Source of the DNA: an uncultured Alteromonadaceae bacterium
GTDB lineage: Bacteria > Pseudomonadota > Gammaproteobacteria > Enterobacterales > Alteromonadaceae
Direction of reading: 5' to 3'
Length of the DNA: 64,000 bases
Assembly (NCBI GenBank): GCA_947494925.1
Contig: CANLWS010000003.1
Location: forward strand, 372,001 to 436,000
Shown: one piece after another, positions 56,201-64,000 of the stretch
Layout: every line of letters starts with the position of its first letter
How positions within the stretch are numbered: the first letter of the stretch is position 1
The notes under the pieces: model-generated
The model's input: the letters and a program-made list of their open reading frames with translations, nothing else
Databases searched by the model: none
What the model was told of the DNA's origin: nothing
Position numbers and translations under genes: made by a program

Positions 56201-56963
56201 CGACAGTGCGCTTGAAGGTTGTCACCCGATCAGAGGTACGACGGAGTTTGCTTATCAGCCAGGCGACCCCACCACTTATACCGGAGATGTGAGAGATCGA
56301 TGCGCCAATATGACGGTGACGAAAACTGTCAATGCGCGCAGTGCAGAGATTGAAGGTATAGAATTAGGCTACGTACAAACGTACGACTTCTTGCCAGACA
56401 TGTTTGATTGGCCGGAATGGACTGGCGGTTTTGGTGTGTCTGCCAACTATACCTATCAGCAAAGTGAATATGAGTCGGAACCCTCCTCGATTAACCCAAA
56501 TATTTTACTGCCGTCTTTTCCAGTGGCAGAAACTCCTGAGCACAGTTACAACATAACCACTTTCTGGGAGAGAAATGGTCACCAGATACGTTTAAGTTTC
56601 CGAGGGACGTCTGACTCGCTAGTTGGAAGGGATTTCGCGAACAATCAATATGGACGCAGTTGGAACCAGGGCTCCATTTGGAACGAAGGTCGCAATACAT
56701 TGGACTTATCCGCTTCATATCAGTTCAGTGACGATATTTCTATTACTTTCCAAGCCATCAATTTAACTGATGAAGCCTATCGTACCTATTTTACAAGCCG
56801 CACGCTGAATGTTGTGAGAGTCGCAGCGGACAATGCCGCTGGATATGATTTTGTAGCGCTTGAAGAAGGTAACCCACTTGAAGGTGACGCGCCAACACAT
56901 CGCACATATACCAAGTATAAGGTGGGTTCAACCTACCGTTTAGGCGTACGCGTTAGATTCTAA
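53286..56963 (+). CDS. TonB-dependent outer-membrane receptor 2 (large)
   Basis: 1225 residues with a strong ribosome-binding site (GGGAGAG). Signal peptide ending VLGQEE; TonB-box-like MEVIEVKGYKGSLKKS; plug with TINAEDIGKSTDQNIADALGRVTGV and ITVRGADANQNSITLNGQ; C-terminal barrel ending LGVRVRF. About 300 residues longer than receptor 1, the excess lying in long loops of the barrel half, as in receptors for large glycans. Followed 33 bases later by a surface lipoprotein gene, as a receptor/binding-protein pair. Likely imports longer or sulfated galactan fragments; specificity inferred. Confidence 0.92.
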   Translation: MSVNTQRFRLSGVSIAVLTALSFNVLGQEEATVTEEANMAEQDMEVIEVKGYKGSLKKSINDKRFAKNIVDTINAEDIGKSTDQNIADALGRVTGVTVVSNDGEGTQITVRGADANQNSITLNGQTLTSTDFSQAVDLSSFSADILSKLEVVKTPSADHDEGSLGASVNLVTVRPLNQSENVRSLTLQSRYNDFSEELNHKLQFALSEKFLDDTLGIAITAYDESNAYRKDQYNANNFVESQEYAQAIDQNGDIISGVKVIEPSLASYELHQNESNRYGASLGIQYLPGDVTEIMFDATYSKQKLVRTYDAVQAKSFANNPNWVEGVVPTNFVRPPNPFSDPIDWIQVDTSTYDMTKRLNRFGNGNIVRSDGGQENENLSATLNFKTELSDTFRVEAQVGHSSSKSYSLPSAYTVMENFFQVPGQLLWDAGENVQPVGIDCTGGGDTCRMVYGDSNVDLGDNLYAYTDETGARIAGNADNTALTGFNPQDVASFHLGFISETDRDIEDTITNAQVDFDWDIDEFGITTVEFGAKTSSRNKSVDDQVYSFQSLQASEVIVDPNTGETVVELGGALTQIRGDLIAGDPIPYDDFMASLGYGREGATVGWTPIDVQAAKDLILGDGEVIRNVDNTASRETDIDTKAIYLKANFDLLDGRLTGDIGIRYVETEVEAQGYSGMSYFEQNGSDLEREIDRHTLSQLADRTLPECPTLNLGEDGVAQQYDLKYQRVDGLGWDTSAGPDPSTWVRIPDAGPCHDARFADYADALGDFRAGLGPQPTLNDFNILWQQMWRYADVHTSRTYGWDNAPAWNGATDGANTNYSWGTFENRQVASSPAFRTHKYENFLPSLNVNYAFSDEFVGRLAVSKTMTRPEIDLLRPGYKVTEGSYWGSGNLNVGRVDMFNTQLEPLESNNLDMSLEWYFSDTGLLSLAYFRKDMTNFTDRETTLSFVNSVRNPQNAPENGDDLILVDNGDDSALEGCHPIRGTTEFAYQPGDPTTYTGDVRDRCANMTVTKTVNARSAEIEGIELGYVQTYDFLPDMFDWPEWTGGFGVSANYTYQQSEYESEPSSINPNILLPSFPVAETPEHSYNITTFWERNGHQIRLSFRGTSDSLVGRDFANNQYGRSWNQGSIWNEGRNTLDLSASYQFSDDISITFQAINLTDEAYRTYFTSRTLNVVRVAADNAAGYDFVALEEGNPLEGDAPTHRTYTKYKVGSTYRLGVRVRF

Positions 56964-56996
56964 TAAACGAAAAGAACAAAATATTGGTACAAAGTT

Positions 56997-59159
56997 ATGA
57001 AAACATTTAAAAAATCCAACGTTTTATTAGCTGGCGCAATGCTTACAGCTTTAACGGGTTGTGGTGGGGATTCGGCAGGTGATTTTACGCCACCAGAAAA
57101 ACCCAATGCGTCTGCACCCACTCATGGTGGAGATATCGTACTCAACGTTAGTGAGAAGGATGCGCTCACATTTGTCAATTTGTTGGGTACACCAAACGGT
57201 GCAGCCAGCGGTGAAGGTGTTGCTACAGATGCAGATGGTAATTATCTCACTGTGACAGATATATCGATTACTACATCCGGTCCACGTGTCGATGACATTC
57301 TTGATGCAGGCATTGAAGTCAGCGGAAATAAGATAGGTGTCCGTCCGCTGGCGGTAGCACCGAATTTAGATACAGATGAAACCCACACAGCAGTCGTTTC
57401 TTTCAATATTTCCGATGGTGCAAATAAAACGCCTCGTGCGGCCACCATTGTATTCGAAGGAGAAGACTTTGCGCCGGTTATTGCAAATGACCTGATCGCA
57501 AATTTCACTAGAGATGCTGGCATGAGTGCCATTGACGGCTTGTCGGATGTGACAGATGCAGATGGGGAAATATTGACCATTAGCAACCTGACTGCTGGCG
57601 CAGGGAATCCATTTGATATACCAGTGACGATCAATGGCACAAATATAGAAGTAGATGTGTCTGCTGTTGAAAATCAAATTCCTGATGGGCAGAAAGTGAC
57701 ATTTGATTTTACTTATACGGTAAGTGATCACCGATTTGACCTAGAGAGAAACTTAACCTTGAATGTATTGGGTGTTCAGGACATTCCTGGTGCACCTTTG
57801 GTTCTGAATTATTTCTTGTCAGAAGATATTCAAGAAACCGATGGAATGCTTGAAGTTGACCTTGCCAAAGAAGTGGATGAACGGGAAGGTGATGCCATCG
57901 TTATCAGTGACGTTAAATTGGATGGTGATGAATACATAGATTCTTTTGCGGGCAAGGTTGAGGACAACACCTTATATTTTAATCCTAATGCCTATTATGA
58001 TGAAATCGCTGCGGGTGCCTTTAGAGACTTCAGGTTTACAATGACAGTAGCAGACGATCAAGGTAACACGTCCGATGGGGAACGAGAGTTAACCATTCGC
58101 GTAAATGGTGTTGAATCAAACTTGTTGGTCGCCAATGAGATGGATGTCGGATTCGAAAATGGTGGAGCCGGCTTTGAAGCGACCTGGTGTGACCCTGGTG
58201 CGGGAGTTCAATCTTCAATAGTAGCCAATGGGAGTGCTTCTTTTCAAATGTTGGGGGCGCCTTGTTACTATGCGGTCACAGCAGATGCCTTCCCGGACTT
58301 GGAAGTGGGTGGTAAATACTATTTTCACTACAACACATACGTTGGAAATGGCGAAGCCTCGCCTTACATCATGCTTAGCGCAGATCCCAACGGTACTCAC
58401 AACTTCTGGGCTGGTGCCCGTCCATGGCATCCGGCAAACGCATCCTGGCGTCCATTGTTAGTAGAATTCGATACACAGTCTGGGTATTTGGCAACGGCAA
58501 ATGGAGATGGCGAAACGCCCATGGACATTGCGGCCCAATTGCGCTTGTTCGTGATGAGTGCATGGTTAGGTAATGACGGTATGCCAGTATTGGATGACTT
58601 TACCTTTGCGCGATTCGACAACCTTGATGGTGTTGATATTCTAACCAGCAGTCCAGGTACGTTTGAAGATATTGACTATGTACCAACAGCCACTGGTGGC
58701 GGAGTCGTCGAGATAAGGGAAGATCCTAACGATGCTGCCAATAAAGTACTCTATGTCGATACGACAGGTGCGACGGAAGCCGTGACTATCAGTTTCCCTA
58801 TCGAAAATGGTGCGATGGTGTCAGGTGGTCGGTACCGGGTCACATACGATGTTCAGTATCTGAACTACGCAGACAATAACGATGCGGGCGCTGATCCCAA
58901 TATCAATGAGTTTGGTGGTTATCAGTTCGAGGTGGTCTTCAAAAATCCTGATATTGGATTGGACTTTACTTTGTTCAGTAATATCTGGAACGGGGCTGAC
59001 TTTGGGCAGGTACAAAATATCGCAGATGAAACGTCACATTGGTGGGGATTTGGTGCCGAGACGGATTGGAATAGTGAGAACAATACTGTTAGCTTCGTAC
59101 TGAAAGGTGTTGGTGCTCAGTACATTATTGATAATATTCAGATTACTCGTGTACCTTAG
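56997..59159 (+). CDS. Surface lipoprotein with repeated beta-sandwich domains, candidate glycan-binding partner of receptor 2
   Basis: 720 residues. Lipoprotein signal with lipobox LTGC. Residues about 25-375 hold repeated cadherin/VCBS-like beta-sandwich units (DADGNYLTVTDISI, DADGEILTISNLTA, VDEREGDAIVISDV). The C-terminal half has two binding-type jelly rolls (VGFENGGAGFEATW..., then GTFEDIDYVPTATGG... ending YIIDNIQITRVP). No catalytic motif. Position right after the TonB receptor suggests a surface glycan-binding protein. A terminator hairpin separates it from SapC 2. Confidence 0.75.
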   Translation: MKTFKKSNVLLAGAMLTALTGCGGDSAGDFTPPEKPNASAPTHGGDIVLNVSEKDALTFVNLLGTPNGAASGEGVATDADGNYLTVTDISITTSGPRVDDILDAGIEVSGNKIGVRPLAVAPNLDTDETHTAVVSFNISDGANKTPRAATIVFEGEDFAPVIANDLIANFTRDAGMSAIDGLSDVTDADGEILTISNLTAGAGNPFDIPVTINGTNIEVDVSAVENQIPDGQKVTFDFTYTVSDHRFDLERNLTLNVLGVQDIPGAPLVLNYFLSEDIQETDGMLEVDLAKEVDEREGDAIVISDVKLDGDEYIDSFAGKVEDNTLYFNPNAYYDEIAAGAFRDFRFTMTVADDQGNTSDGERELTIRVNGVESNLLVANEMDVGFENGGAGFEATWCDPGAGVQSSIVANGSASFQMLGAPCYYAVTADAFPDLEVGGKYYFHYNTYVGNGEASPYIMLSADPNGTHNFWAGARPWHPANASWRPLLVEFDTQSGYLATANGDGETPMDIAAQLRLFVMSAWLGNDGMPVLDDFTFARFDNLDGVDILTSSPGTFEDIDYVPTATGGGVVEIREDPNDAANKVLYVDTTGATEAVTISFPIENGAMVSGGRYRVTYDVQYLNYADNNDAGADPNINEFGGYQFEVVFKNPDIGLDFTLFSNIWNGADFGQVQNIADETSHWWGFGAETDWNSENNTVSFVLKGVGAQYIIDNIQITRVP

Positions 59160-59180
59160 TAACAAGTTGTCGTATCAATT

Positions 59181-59209
59181 AAAAAACTCCGGCCCTTGCT
59201 GGAGTTTTT
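59181..59209 (+). terminator. Rho-independent terminator after the surface lipoprotein gene
   Basis: A 9-bp stem (AAAAACTCC / GGAGTTTTT) closing a GC-rich inner loop, followed by T residues, 21 bases after the lipoprotein stop. It is symmetrical enough to work on both strands and probably limits read-through into the SapC gene. Confidence 0.75.
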
Positions 59210-59247
59210 GTCTTGAGATTGGTAATTAGAGGATAGCAAGAAACACA

Positions 59248-59976
59248 ATGTTGGAACCCAAACTGGAACTCGTCAATTTTGAGGCCCATAAAAAGGTCAA
59301 GATTAGCAATACAAATTTCAATATTGCTGAAAACCATGTCAATTCGGTAACCGTGGTTGCCAATGAACTGAGTACTTTGGTTCATGAGTACCCGATATTT
59401 ATTACAAAACACGCCATATCCGGGCAATATCAATTACTTGCCATATTGGGGTTTGAGTCTGGCCAAAACCTTTATCTGGATGGGGAATCCTGGCGCGGAA
59501 GTTATATACCTATGGATATTCTTCGACGTCCATTTCACGCTTATATTCCAGATAAGAATAATCCGGCTCAAGGTCAGATTGCAATCGACCTGGCTCATCC
59601 CTGGGTGAACGAGACACAAGGTTATTCTTTAGCGGATGACCATGGCAAAGCGTCTGACTATTTTAAACGCATTGAAAAAACGTTCTCTCAGCTGATGGGG
59701 GGAAATAGCTATACATCAAACGCACTTCAGGTTGCTGACGAGCTTAATCTGCTTGAGTCGGTAACCGTCAGCGTTGACCTGCCAAACGGTGAAAAAAAGA
59801 CCTTAAACGGTTTGTATAGTTTTGAACAGGAAAAAGTAACGGCGTTGACAGGCGAAGCACTGGAGAAAAGTCATCAGGTGGGGTTATTGCAAATTTGTCA
59901 TCTTATGTTGTCTTCAGGGGCAAACTTGCCAAAACTCATTGGCTGGTATGATAATCAGGCTAATGAGAAGGCTTGA
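59248..59976 (+). CDS. SapC family protein 2
   Basis: 242 residues. Same family as the protein at 42291-43022: VNSVTVVANELSTLVHEYPIFITK, GQNLYLDGESWRGSYIPMDILRRPFHAY, then AIDLAHPWVNETQGYSLADDHGKAS. No signal peptide. It lies behind a terminator after the receptor-2 gene pair and is convergent with halogenase-family protein 2, so the receptor-SapC-halogenase trio exists here in rearranged order. Role unknown. Confidence 0.83.
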   Translation: MLEPKLELVNFEAHKKVKISNTNFNIAENHVNSVTVVANELSTLVHEYPIFITKHAISGQYQLLAILGFESGQNLYLDGESWRGSYIPMDILRRPFHAYIPDKNNPAQGQIAIDLAHPWVNETQGYSLADDHGKASDYFKRIEKTFSQLMGGNSYTSNALQVADELNLLESVTVSVDLPNGEKKTLNGLYSFEQEKVTALTGEALEKSHQVGLLQICHLMLSSGANLPKLIGWYDNQANEKA

Positions 59977-60101
59977 TAACGCATTAATTAAGGATGCCTT
60001 TATCTCAGCACAAAGATCACACCCAGATTGATCACTTTATCGTTAACATACCCGGAACGTTGGATAGTACTAGTCGAACGTCAGTAACGTTAGAGGATGA
60101 T

Positions 60102-61571
60102 TCAGCCTTTACAGTAGCGATTTAAGTACTCGCCATGGGAAGGTAATTTTGACACTCTGACCGCAATGTCTTCCTCGATTCGAGAGAGGAATGCCTGGAG
60201 CTCTTGTTTAGACATCTCATCTGCAAGCGGGTGATGTTGTTGTGGAATGAGTCCTTGACCAATCATGACCTGCAGCCAGGAATCTGAAAACACTTCATCT
60301 TTGCGTTGAACAAAACGGCCTGTGTTTCTGAAAAGTTCCATTCTTGCTTTGAGAGTCTCTGGCAATTCCATACTTCTGCAGTATTGCCAAAATGGCGAAT
60401 CGTCACGTTCGGTCTGACAATAATGCAGCACAATAAAATCTTTAATTTCATTGTAATCAGTTGTCATGTAGTCATTGTACTGGGAAACTTCCAGATCATT
60501 TATCCCGTAAGTAGGGAAATATTTAATCAACTGCATGACACCTTGTTGAATGATATGTATTGCTGTTGATTCCAATGGCTCGATAAAACCACCGGCCAAT
60601 CCAAGGGCAACACAGTTTTTATTCCATAGTTTTTCTCGGTGACCTGACACGAACTTGATCACTCTCGGCTCAGTAATTCTTTCTCCTTCAACACTGGATA
60701 GCAACCTATTTAGCGCGTCGTCATCAGACATATATTCACTGCAATACACGATGCCATTTCCCATACGATGTTGTAGCGGAATACGCCACTCCCAGCCAGC
60801 CTGATTGGCGATTGAACGTGTATAGGGTGGGGGATCACCTTTTAACTTAGTTTGAATAGGAATTGCGCTGTTCATAGGCAGCCAATGTGACCAATCCACA
60901 TAAGGCGTTTTCAGGACTTCGCTTATGAGCAAACCACTGAAGCCGGAACAATCAATAAAAAAATCGGCTTCGACAGTTTGTCCATTTTGTAATTGAAGTG
61001 AGGATACATACCCATTTTCAGGCTTTGTGTGGACTTTTTCTACCAGACCTTCAACACGTGTCACACCTTGTTGCTCGGCTAGTTGCCTAAGTAATTTTGC
61101 ATATAAGCCTGCATCCAGGTGATAGGCAAAATTTAGTCCGTCTTTAACATGGGCGAACTTATCTTGTTTTGCTGCGACACCTTCGGCATTGTATGCGCCA
61201 AAAGACTTACTGATACCAAGTTCGACACCTCGTTTCCAGTATTCATGGAAACCGGCTGCCCACATCCCTAATCCCGTGCTGCCAAAACCATGGAAATAGC
61301 TTGCACCTTGTGTTTTCCAATTCTCGAACTGAATGCCCAGTTTAAAACTGCCAGACGTCAATTTCGCAAAATCAGTAGACCTAATACCCAACATATCATT
61401 GAAGAAATGAATACTCGGAATAGTGGCTTCTCCAACGCCGATAGTGCCTAGCTGTTCTGACTCAACCAAGGTTATGTTTACCTTGGTCAATGCTCTGGAC
61501 AACAAGGCAGCGGCCATCCACCCAGCTGTTCCGCCTCCTAAAATCACGACTTTGTTTACGTTATTACTCAT
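60102..61571 (-). CDS. Tryptophan-halogenase-family flavoprotein 2
   Basis: 489 residues. GGGTAGWM FAD motif, GVGEATIPS, Lys77 in GSFKLGIQF at the halogenase lysine position, GWEWRIPLQHRMGNG containing the full WxWxIP motif, and GGFIEPLEST. More canonical than copy 1, which has Gly for the Pro of that motif. Transcribed against SapC 2 and away from the ExoP-like gene; an operator-like site (61690-61699) lies in the divergent region. Real halogenation of an algal or amino-acid substrate is possible but unproven. Confidence 0.87.
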   Translation of the reverse strand: MSNNVNKVVILGGGTAGWMAAALLSRALTKVNITLVESEQLGTIGVGEATIPSIHFFNDMLGIRSTDFAKLTSGSFKLGIQFENWKTQGASYFHGFGSTGLGMWAAGFHEYWKRGVELGISKSFGAYNAEGVAAKQDKFAHVKDGLNFAYHLDAGLYAKLLRQLAEQQGVTRVEGLVEKVHTKPENGYVSSLQLQNGQTVEADFFIDCSGFSGLLISEVLKTPYVDWSHWLPMNSAIPIQTKLKGDPPPYTRSIANQAGWEWRIPLQHRMGNGIVYCSEYMSDDDALNRLLSSVEGERITEPRVIKFVSGHREKLWNKNCVALGLAGGFIEPLESTAIHIIQQGVMQLIKYFPTYGINDLEVSQYNDYMTTDYNEIKDFIVLHYCQTERDDSPFWQYCRSMELPETLKARMELFRNTGRFVQRKDEVFSDSWLQVMIGQGLIPQQHHPLADEMSKQELQAFLSRIEEDIAVRVSKLPSHGEYLNRYCKG

Positions 61572-61689
61572 TCTGACTCAGCAAGTTTTTGGGCAGTGAC
61601 ATTGATTTAATAGCAACATACGACAGCTCACTTGCCAAACACAAGGAGGATTGTGAATTATTACAATGCTAACCATATTAAACTGTTTA

Positions 61690-61699
61690 ATGTTAACAA
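61690..61699. promoter_or_regulatory. Operator-like site ATGTTAACAA between halogenase 2 and the ExoP-like gene
   Basis: Nine of ten bases match the shared palindrome; AT-rich flanks. It lies 50 bases before the ExoP-like start and 119 before the halogenase start, so either or both genes could be controlled. A second half-site (TTTTAACAA) follows about 10 bases later. Confidence 0.6.
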
Positions 61700-61739
61700 T
61701 ATGTGGTAGTTTTAACAATTTTTAATACAACATTATTCA

Positions 61740-62396
61740 GTGAAAATTGTGACTAGTAAGCTTTTTGTCTTTGCCTTTTTATTAATATTGTCTGTGAAAG
61801 TACAGGCGAATACACCTGACCCAACTATTAACTATTTTATTGATGGTCGAGTATTGGTCCCCTGGGAGCTGAGCCTTGAATATGGACAACAAAAAATTGA
61901 TGAAGATGGTAAAGCCTCTACGGTCAGAGGGAGCCTCAGTCTGGAGGCTGTTGTGAATGATGTGGGCAGCGATGTCGTAAAGTTAACGTGGAAACCCAAA
62001 GGAATTAAAACCGAGTGGGGGTCAATAAATGAGAATGTTTTGACAGCAACAATGACCAATTCTCAACGATGGATTGATTTATCAAGTGTCAAAGATCAGG
62101 CTGCCTTGGCCGTTGATGTAAAAGTGATTAAACCGCCGAAAGAACTGGTCGCCTGGACCTTGGAGAGTGAATGGAACTGGAAAGAAAGAGCCTCTTTTCC
62201 GCTGAAAAATATACTCAGGAAATTACCAAAGAAGAAATGGGTAACCATTCCAATCCCACTAAAGTGCTTTGACAATGGAAGCCTCAACTTCGAAAAAATC
62301 ACCTCAATAATGCAGTTGAAAACGACTGGAAAGATGACGTTGGAATTAGGTAACATCAGGTTGGCTGCTGCACCACCAAACTCAACCTGTGGGTAA
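61740..62396 (+). CDS. Small secreted protein with one ExoP-like galactose-binding-type domain
   Basis: 218 residues, GTG start (a second GTG lies three codons on); no clear ribosome-binding site. Signal peptide (KLFVFAFLLILSVKVQA). The body matches the ExoP-type beta-sandwich found at the C-terminus of agarases and GH3 enzymes: WIDLSSVKDQAALAVDVKV, WVTIPIPLKCF, ITSIMQLKTTGKMTLELGNIRL. Here the domain stands alone without an enzyme. It may bind galactans in the periplasm or outside the cell. It stops 12 bases before the convergent sulfatase end. Confidence 0.7.
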   Translation: MKIVTSKLFVFAFLLILSVKVQANTPDPTINYFIDGRVLVPWELSLEYGQQKIDEDGKASTVRGSLSLEAVVNDVGSDVVKLTWKPKGIKTEWGSINENVLTATMTNSQRWIDLSSVKDQAALAVDVKVIKPPKELVAWTLESEWNWKERASFPLKNILRKLPKKKWVTIPIPLKCFDNGSLNFEKITSIMQLKTTGKMTLELGNIRLAAAPPNSTCG

Positions 62397-62408
62397 GTGC
62401 TGGTTTCC

Positions 62409-64000
62409 CTAAAAAGGGTCTTTCGGTTTGATTTTTATGATCTCTGCATATTCAACGATACCATTTTCCTTTTTCCACTGTTCGCACATAGCAATCAGCT
62501 TTGCGACTAGATCTGGCTTTTTGTCTGCGAGGTTATTGACCTCGCCAGGGTCATTTATAATGTCGTAAAGTTCAATCGCAACTCCAGGCTTTGCAAGTGT
62601 TTGGAGATACCAGCCTGGTTCAATTAATAGCTTCCATTTACCTTGATATATGACACTTTGTTGGCCTTTATCGTTAAAGAAAATTGCTTCGGGGGGCGTC
62701 ATTGATTCGCCCCTTAGTAAAGGGACTATACTTCGACCATCCGGTTGTTTTGCCGGCTTTCCTCTGTAGGTTTTTGGAAACTCGGTGTCGGATAATTCGA
62801 GGAATGTTGGGGTAAAATCGCCAACCCAAACGGTATCATTTGAAATTGAACCGGGTTTAACACGATCCGGCCAATGAACAATACCATGAACTCGTGCGCC
62901 ACCTTCCCAGAGCAATGCCTTGACACCGACATAAGGCTTGTTCATTAAATCGCCTATGTGGGCAGCGGCACCATTGTCAGAAAGGTAGATAAGTAGTGTG
63001 TTATTCAGCTCGTCATTCTCCTCAAGAGAATCAACAAGCCTGCCAACATTGTCATCAATTTTTTCCATCATGGCGCCGTGCAGGGCAGCCTTTAATCGAT
63101 ACTGGTCAATCTTTTCGGGGGACTGTTTTGCCCACATGTGATTAGCTTTTCGGGTTCGAGCGTTAGCAGGGAACAACCCGAGCTCTACTAGACTTTTATG
63201 ACGGTTGTCAGAAACGGCTTGTAGGTCTTTGTAGCGTTTGAGGTACTTTTGAACTAATTCCTCAGGTGCTTGTAATGGTTTGTGCGGCGCACGATAGGCT
63301 ACATACATAAAAAACGGTGCGTCTTGTTTTGATGCTTGTTTTACCATGTCTATCGCGCGGTCTGTGATGCCATCGGTAGCATAAAATGCGTTGCCCAACT
63401 TGCCGTGACAACCACTGTAGTGTTGTTTACTGTAGGCATTGTCATAGTAACAGTGCATGTTGTAACGCCTGCTAAAATCTAGTTTGGCTTTCTTATTATT
63501 TTCATAATAGGGTTGGGCGTCATTTGGCCCAAAGAATAAATTACCTTGTGCTGAGTGAAATACAAAACTCTGTTGGAAGCCTCTTTGTGGCGGAAGTGCT
63601 AAATAGTCCATTTCCAACTCTTCTTGCGTGAGTCGCATTTGAGCTGGGTGCACTTTTTTCCATTGTGCCTGCATGTCAGGATTGTCTTTCATATAACTAC
63701 CGCCTAAGTGCCATTTTCCAACCATCATGGTCTGATAGCCATTATCTTTAAGCAGCTCAGAGATAAGTGGTTGAGCGTATTTCAATCTTGCTCTGTGCGC
63801 TGGAAAGGGGAGTTCGCGCACCCAATCTCCAACAACACCACCGCCAAAACCGACATGCGCAGCATCGACACCCGTCAATAGTGTCGCGCGCGTAGGGCTA
63901 CACCTGGCGTTGGAATACAAGTTTTTGAATTTAAGCCCTTTGTTGGCTAATTCGTCGAGACTGGGCGTGTCAATTTCTCCACCAAAACTACCTAAGTCGC
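62409..64000 (-). CDS. Type I (formylglycine) sulfatase, 5' end outside the window
   Basis: The frame stays open to the window edge (DLGSFGGEIDTPSLDELANKG is visible upstream of the first listed start), so the N-terminus is missing; 530 residues are present. Active-site signature CSPTR followed by ATLLTG: the Cys is the one matured to formylglycine. Further motifs GKWHLGG, YLSDNGA and the C-terminal NDPGEVNNLADKKPDLV are standard. It removes sulfate esters; in this locus the likely target is L-galactose-6-sulfate or another galactan sulfate of porphyran, which cannot be decided by reading. Confidence 0.9.
   Translation of the reverse strand, partial: DLGSFGGEIDTPSLDELANKGLKFKNLYSNARCSPTRATLLTGVDAAHVGFGGGVVGDWVRELPFPAHRARLKYAQPLISELLKDNGYQTMMVGKWHLGGSYMKDNPDMQAQWKKVHPAQMRLTQEELEMDYLALPPQRGFQQSFVFHSAQGNLFFGPNDAQPYYENNKKAKLDFSRRYNMHCYYDNAYSKQHYSGCHGKLGNAFYATDGITDRAIDMVKQASKQDAPFFMYVAYRAPHKPLQAPEELVQKYLKRYKDLQAVSDNRHKSLVELGLFPANARTRKANHMWAKQSPEKIDQYRLKAALHGAMMEKIDDNVGRLVDSLEENDELNNTLLIYLSDNGAAAHIGDLMNKPYVGVKALLWEGGARVHGIVHWPDRVKPGSISNDTVWVGDFTPTFLELSDTEFPKTYRGKPAKQPDGRSIVPLLRGESMTPPEAIFFNDKGQQSVIYQGKWKLLIEPGWYLQTLAKPGVAIELYDIINDPGEVNNLADKKPDLVAKLIAMCEQWKKENGIVEYAEIIKIKPKDPF

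Noticed and set aside
60040-60049. TCGTTAACAT as a further operator
   Set aside because: Only 8 of 10 bases match and it lies between two convergent gene ends, where no promoter is expected.
62397-62425. CCCTAAAAAGGG hairpin as terminator between the ExoP-like and sulfatase genes
   Set aside because: The stem is only four base pairs, overlaps the sulfatase stop, and has no T run.

Overview
The window reads as one long red-algal galactan (agar/porphyran) utilisation locus from a marine gammaproteobacterium, most likely an Alteromonadales member (Alteromonas/Paraglaciecola-like). The reasons are TonB-dependent receptors with Gammaproteobacteria-style N-termini, three GH50 agarases, a GH86 agarase/porphyranase, a sulfatase, SapC and tryptophan-halogenase-family proteins beside the receptors, and complete catabolic genes for the sugars released. 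No tRNA, rRNA, CRISPR array or intact insertion sequence was seen. All statements come from reading the sequence and from knowledge of the families; no database search was run.

Layout. 1-6753: 3' part of a giant secreted multidomain GH16 protein (two catalytic domains plus many carbohydrate-binding-like domains). 6799-9565: housekeeping genes (metallo-beta-lactamase-fold hydrolase, prolyl-tRNA synthetase). 9654-10684: debris (RHS tail remnant) and an orphan HTH gene. 10840-16493: AraC regulator divergent from a five-gene operon of zinc alcohol dehydrogenase, esterase, cytochrome P450, 2Fe-2S ferredoxin and ferredoxin reductase, best explained as oxidative 6-O-methyl-D-galactose demethylation plus formaldehyde disposal. 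16571-21945 (minus): GH86 enzyme, small dehydrogenase subunit, GMC dehydrogenase and DUF1080 protein, a possible 3-keto-glycoside cleavage set. 22080-29874: GntR/FCD regulator divergent from the 3,6-anhydro-L-galactose operon (cycloisomerase, zinc dehydrogenase, KduD-like reductase, aldehyde dehydrogenase, sugar porter, beta-propeller). 29860-37732 (minus): GH50 agarase followed by a D-galactonate (De Ley-Doudoroff) operon. 37958-45393: TonB receptor, halogenase-family protein, SapC, second GH50. 45522-52997 (minus): third GH50, Tat-exported PhoD-like phosphatase and a TRAP transporter for an organic or sugar acid. 53286-62396: second TonB receptor, surface lipoprotein, SapC, inverted halogenase-family gene and a small ExoP-like binding protein. 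62409-64000: sulfatase running off the window.

How it fits together. Sulfatase, GH86 and GH50 enzymes cut the polymer; the TonB receptors and lipoproteins bring oligosaccharides in; the P450 module removes methyl groups; the cycloisomerase operon takes 3,6-anhydro-L-galactose to 2-keto-3-deoxygluconate; the galactonate operon takes oxidised D-galactose to the same level, and one kinase and one aldolase can finish both. No GH117 anhydrogalactosidase, GH2 galactosidase or clear galactose dehydrogenase lies in the window, so the locus probably continues outside it.

The strongest regulatory signal is a palindrome, TTGTTAACAA, found with at most one mismatch only in intergenic DNA at eight places. 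Seven lie in front of galactan operons. It is a good candidate operator for the GntR/FCD regulator and would tie these operons into one regulon.
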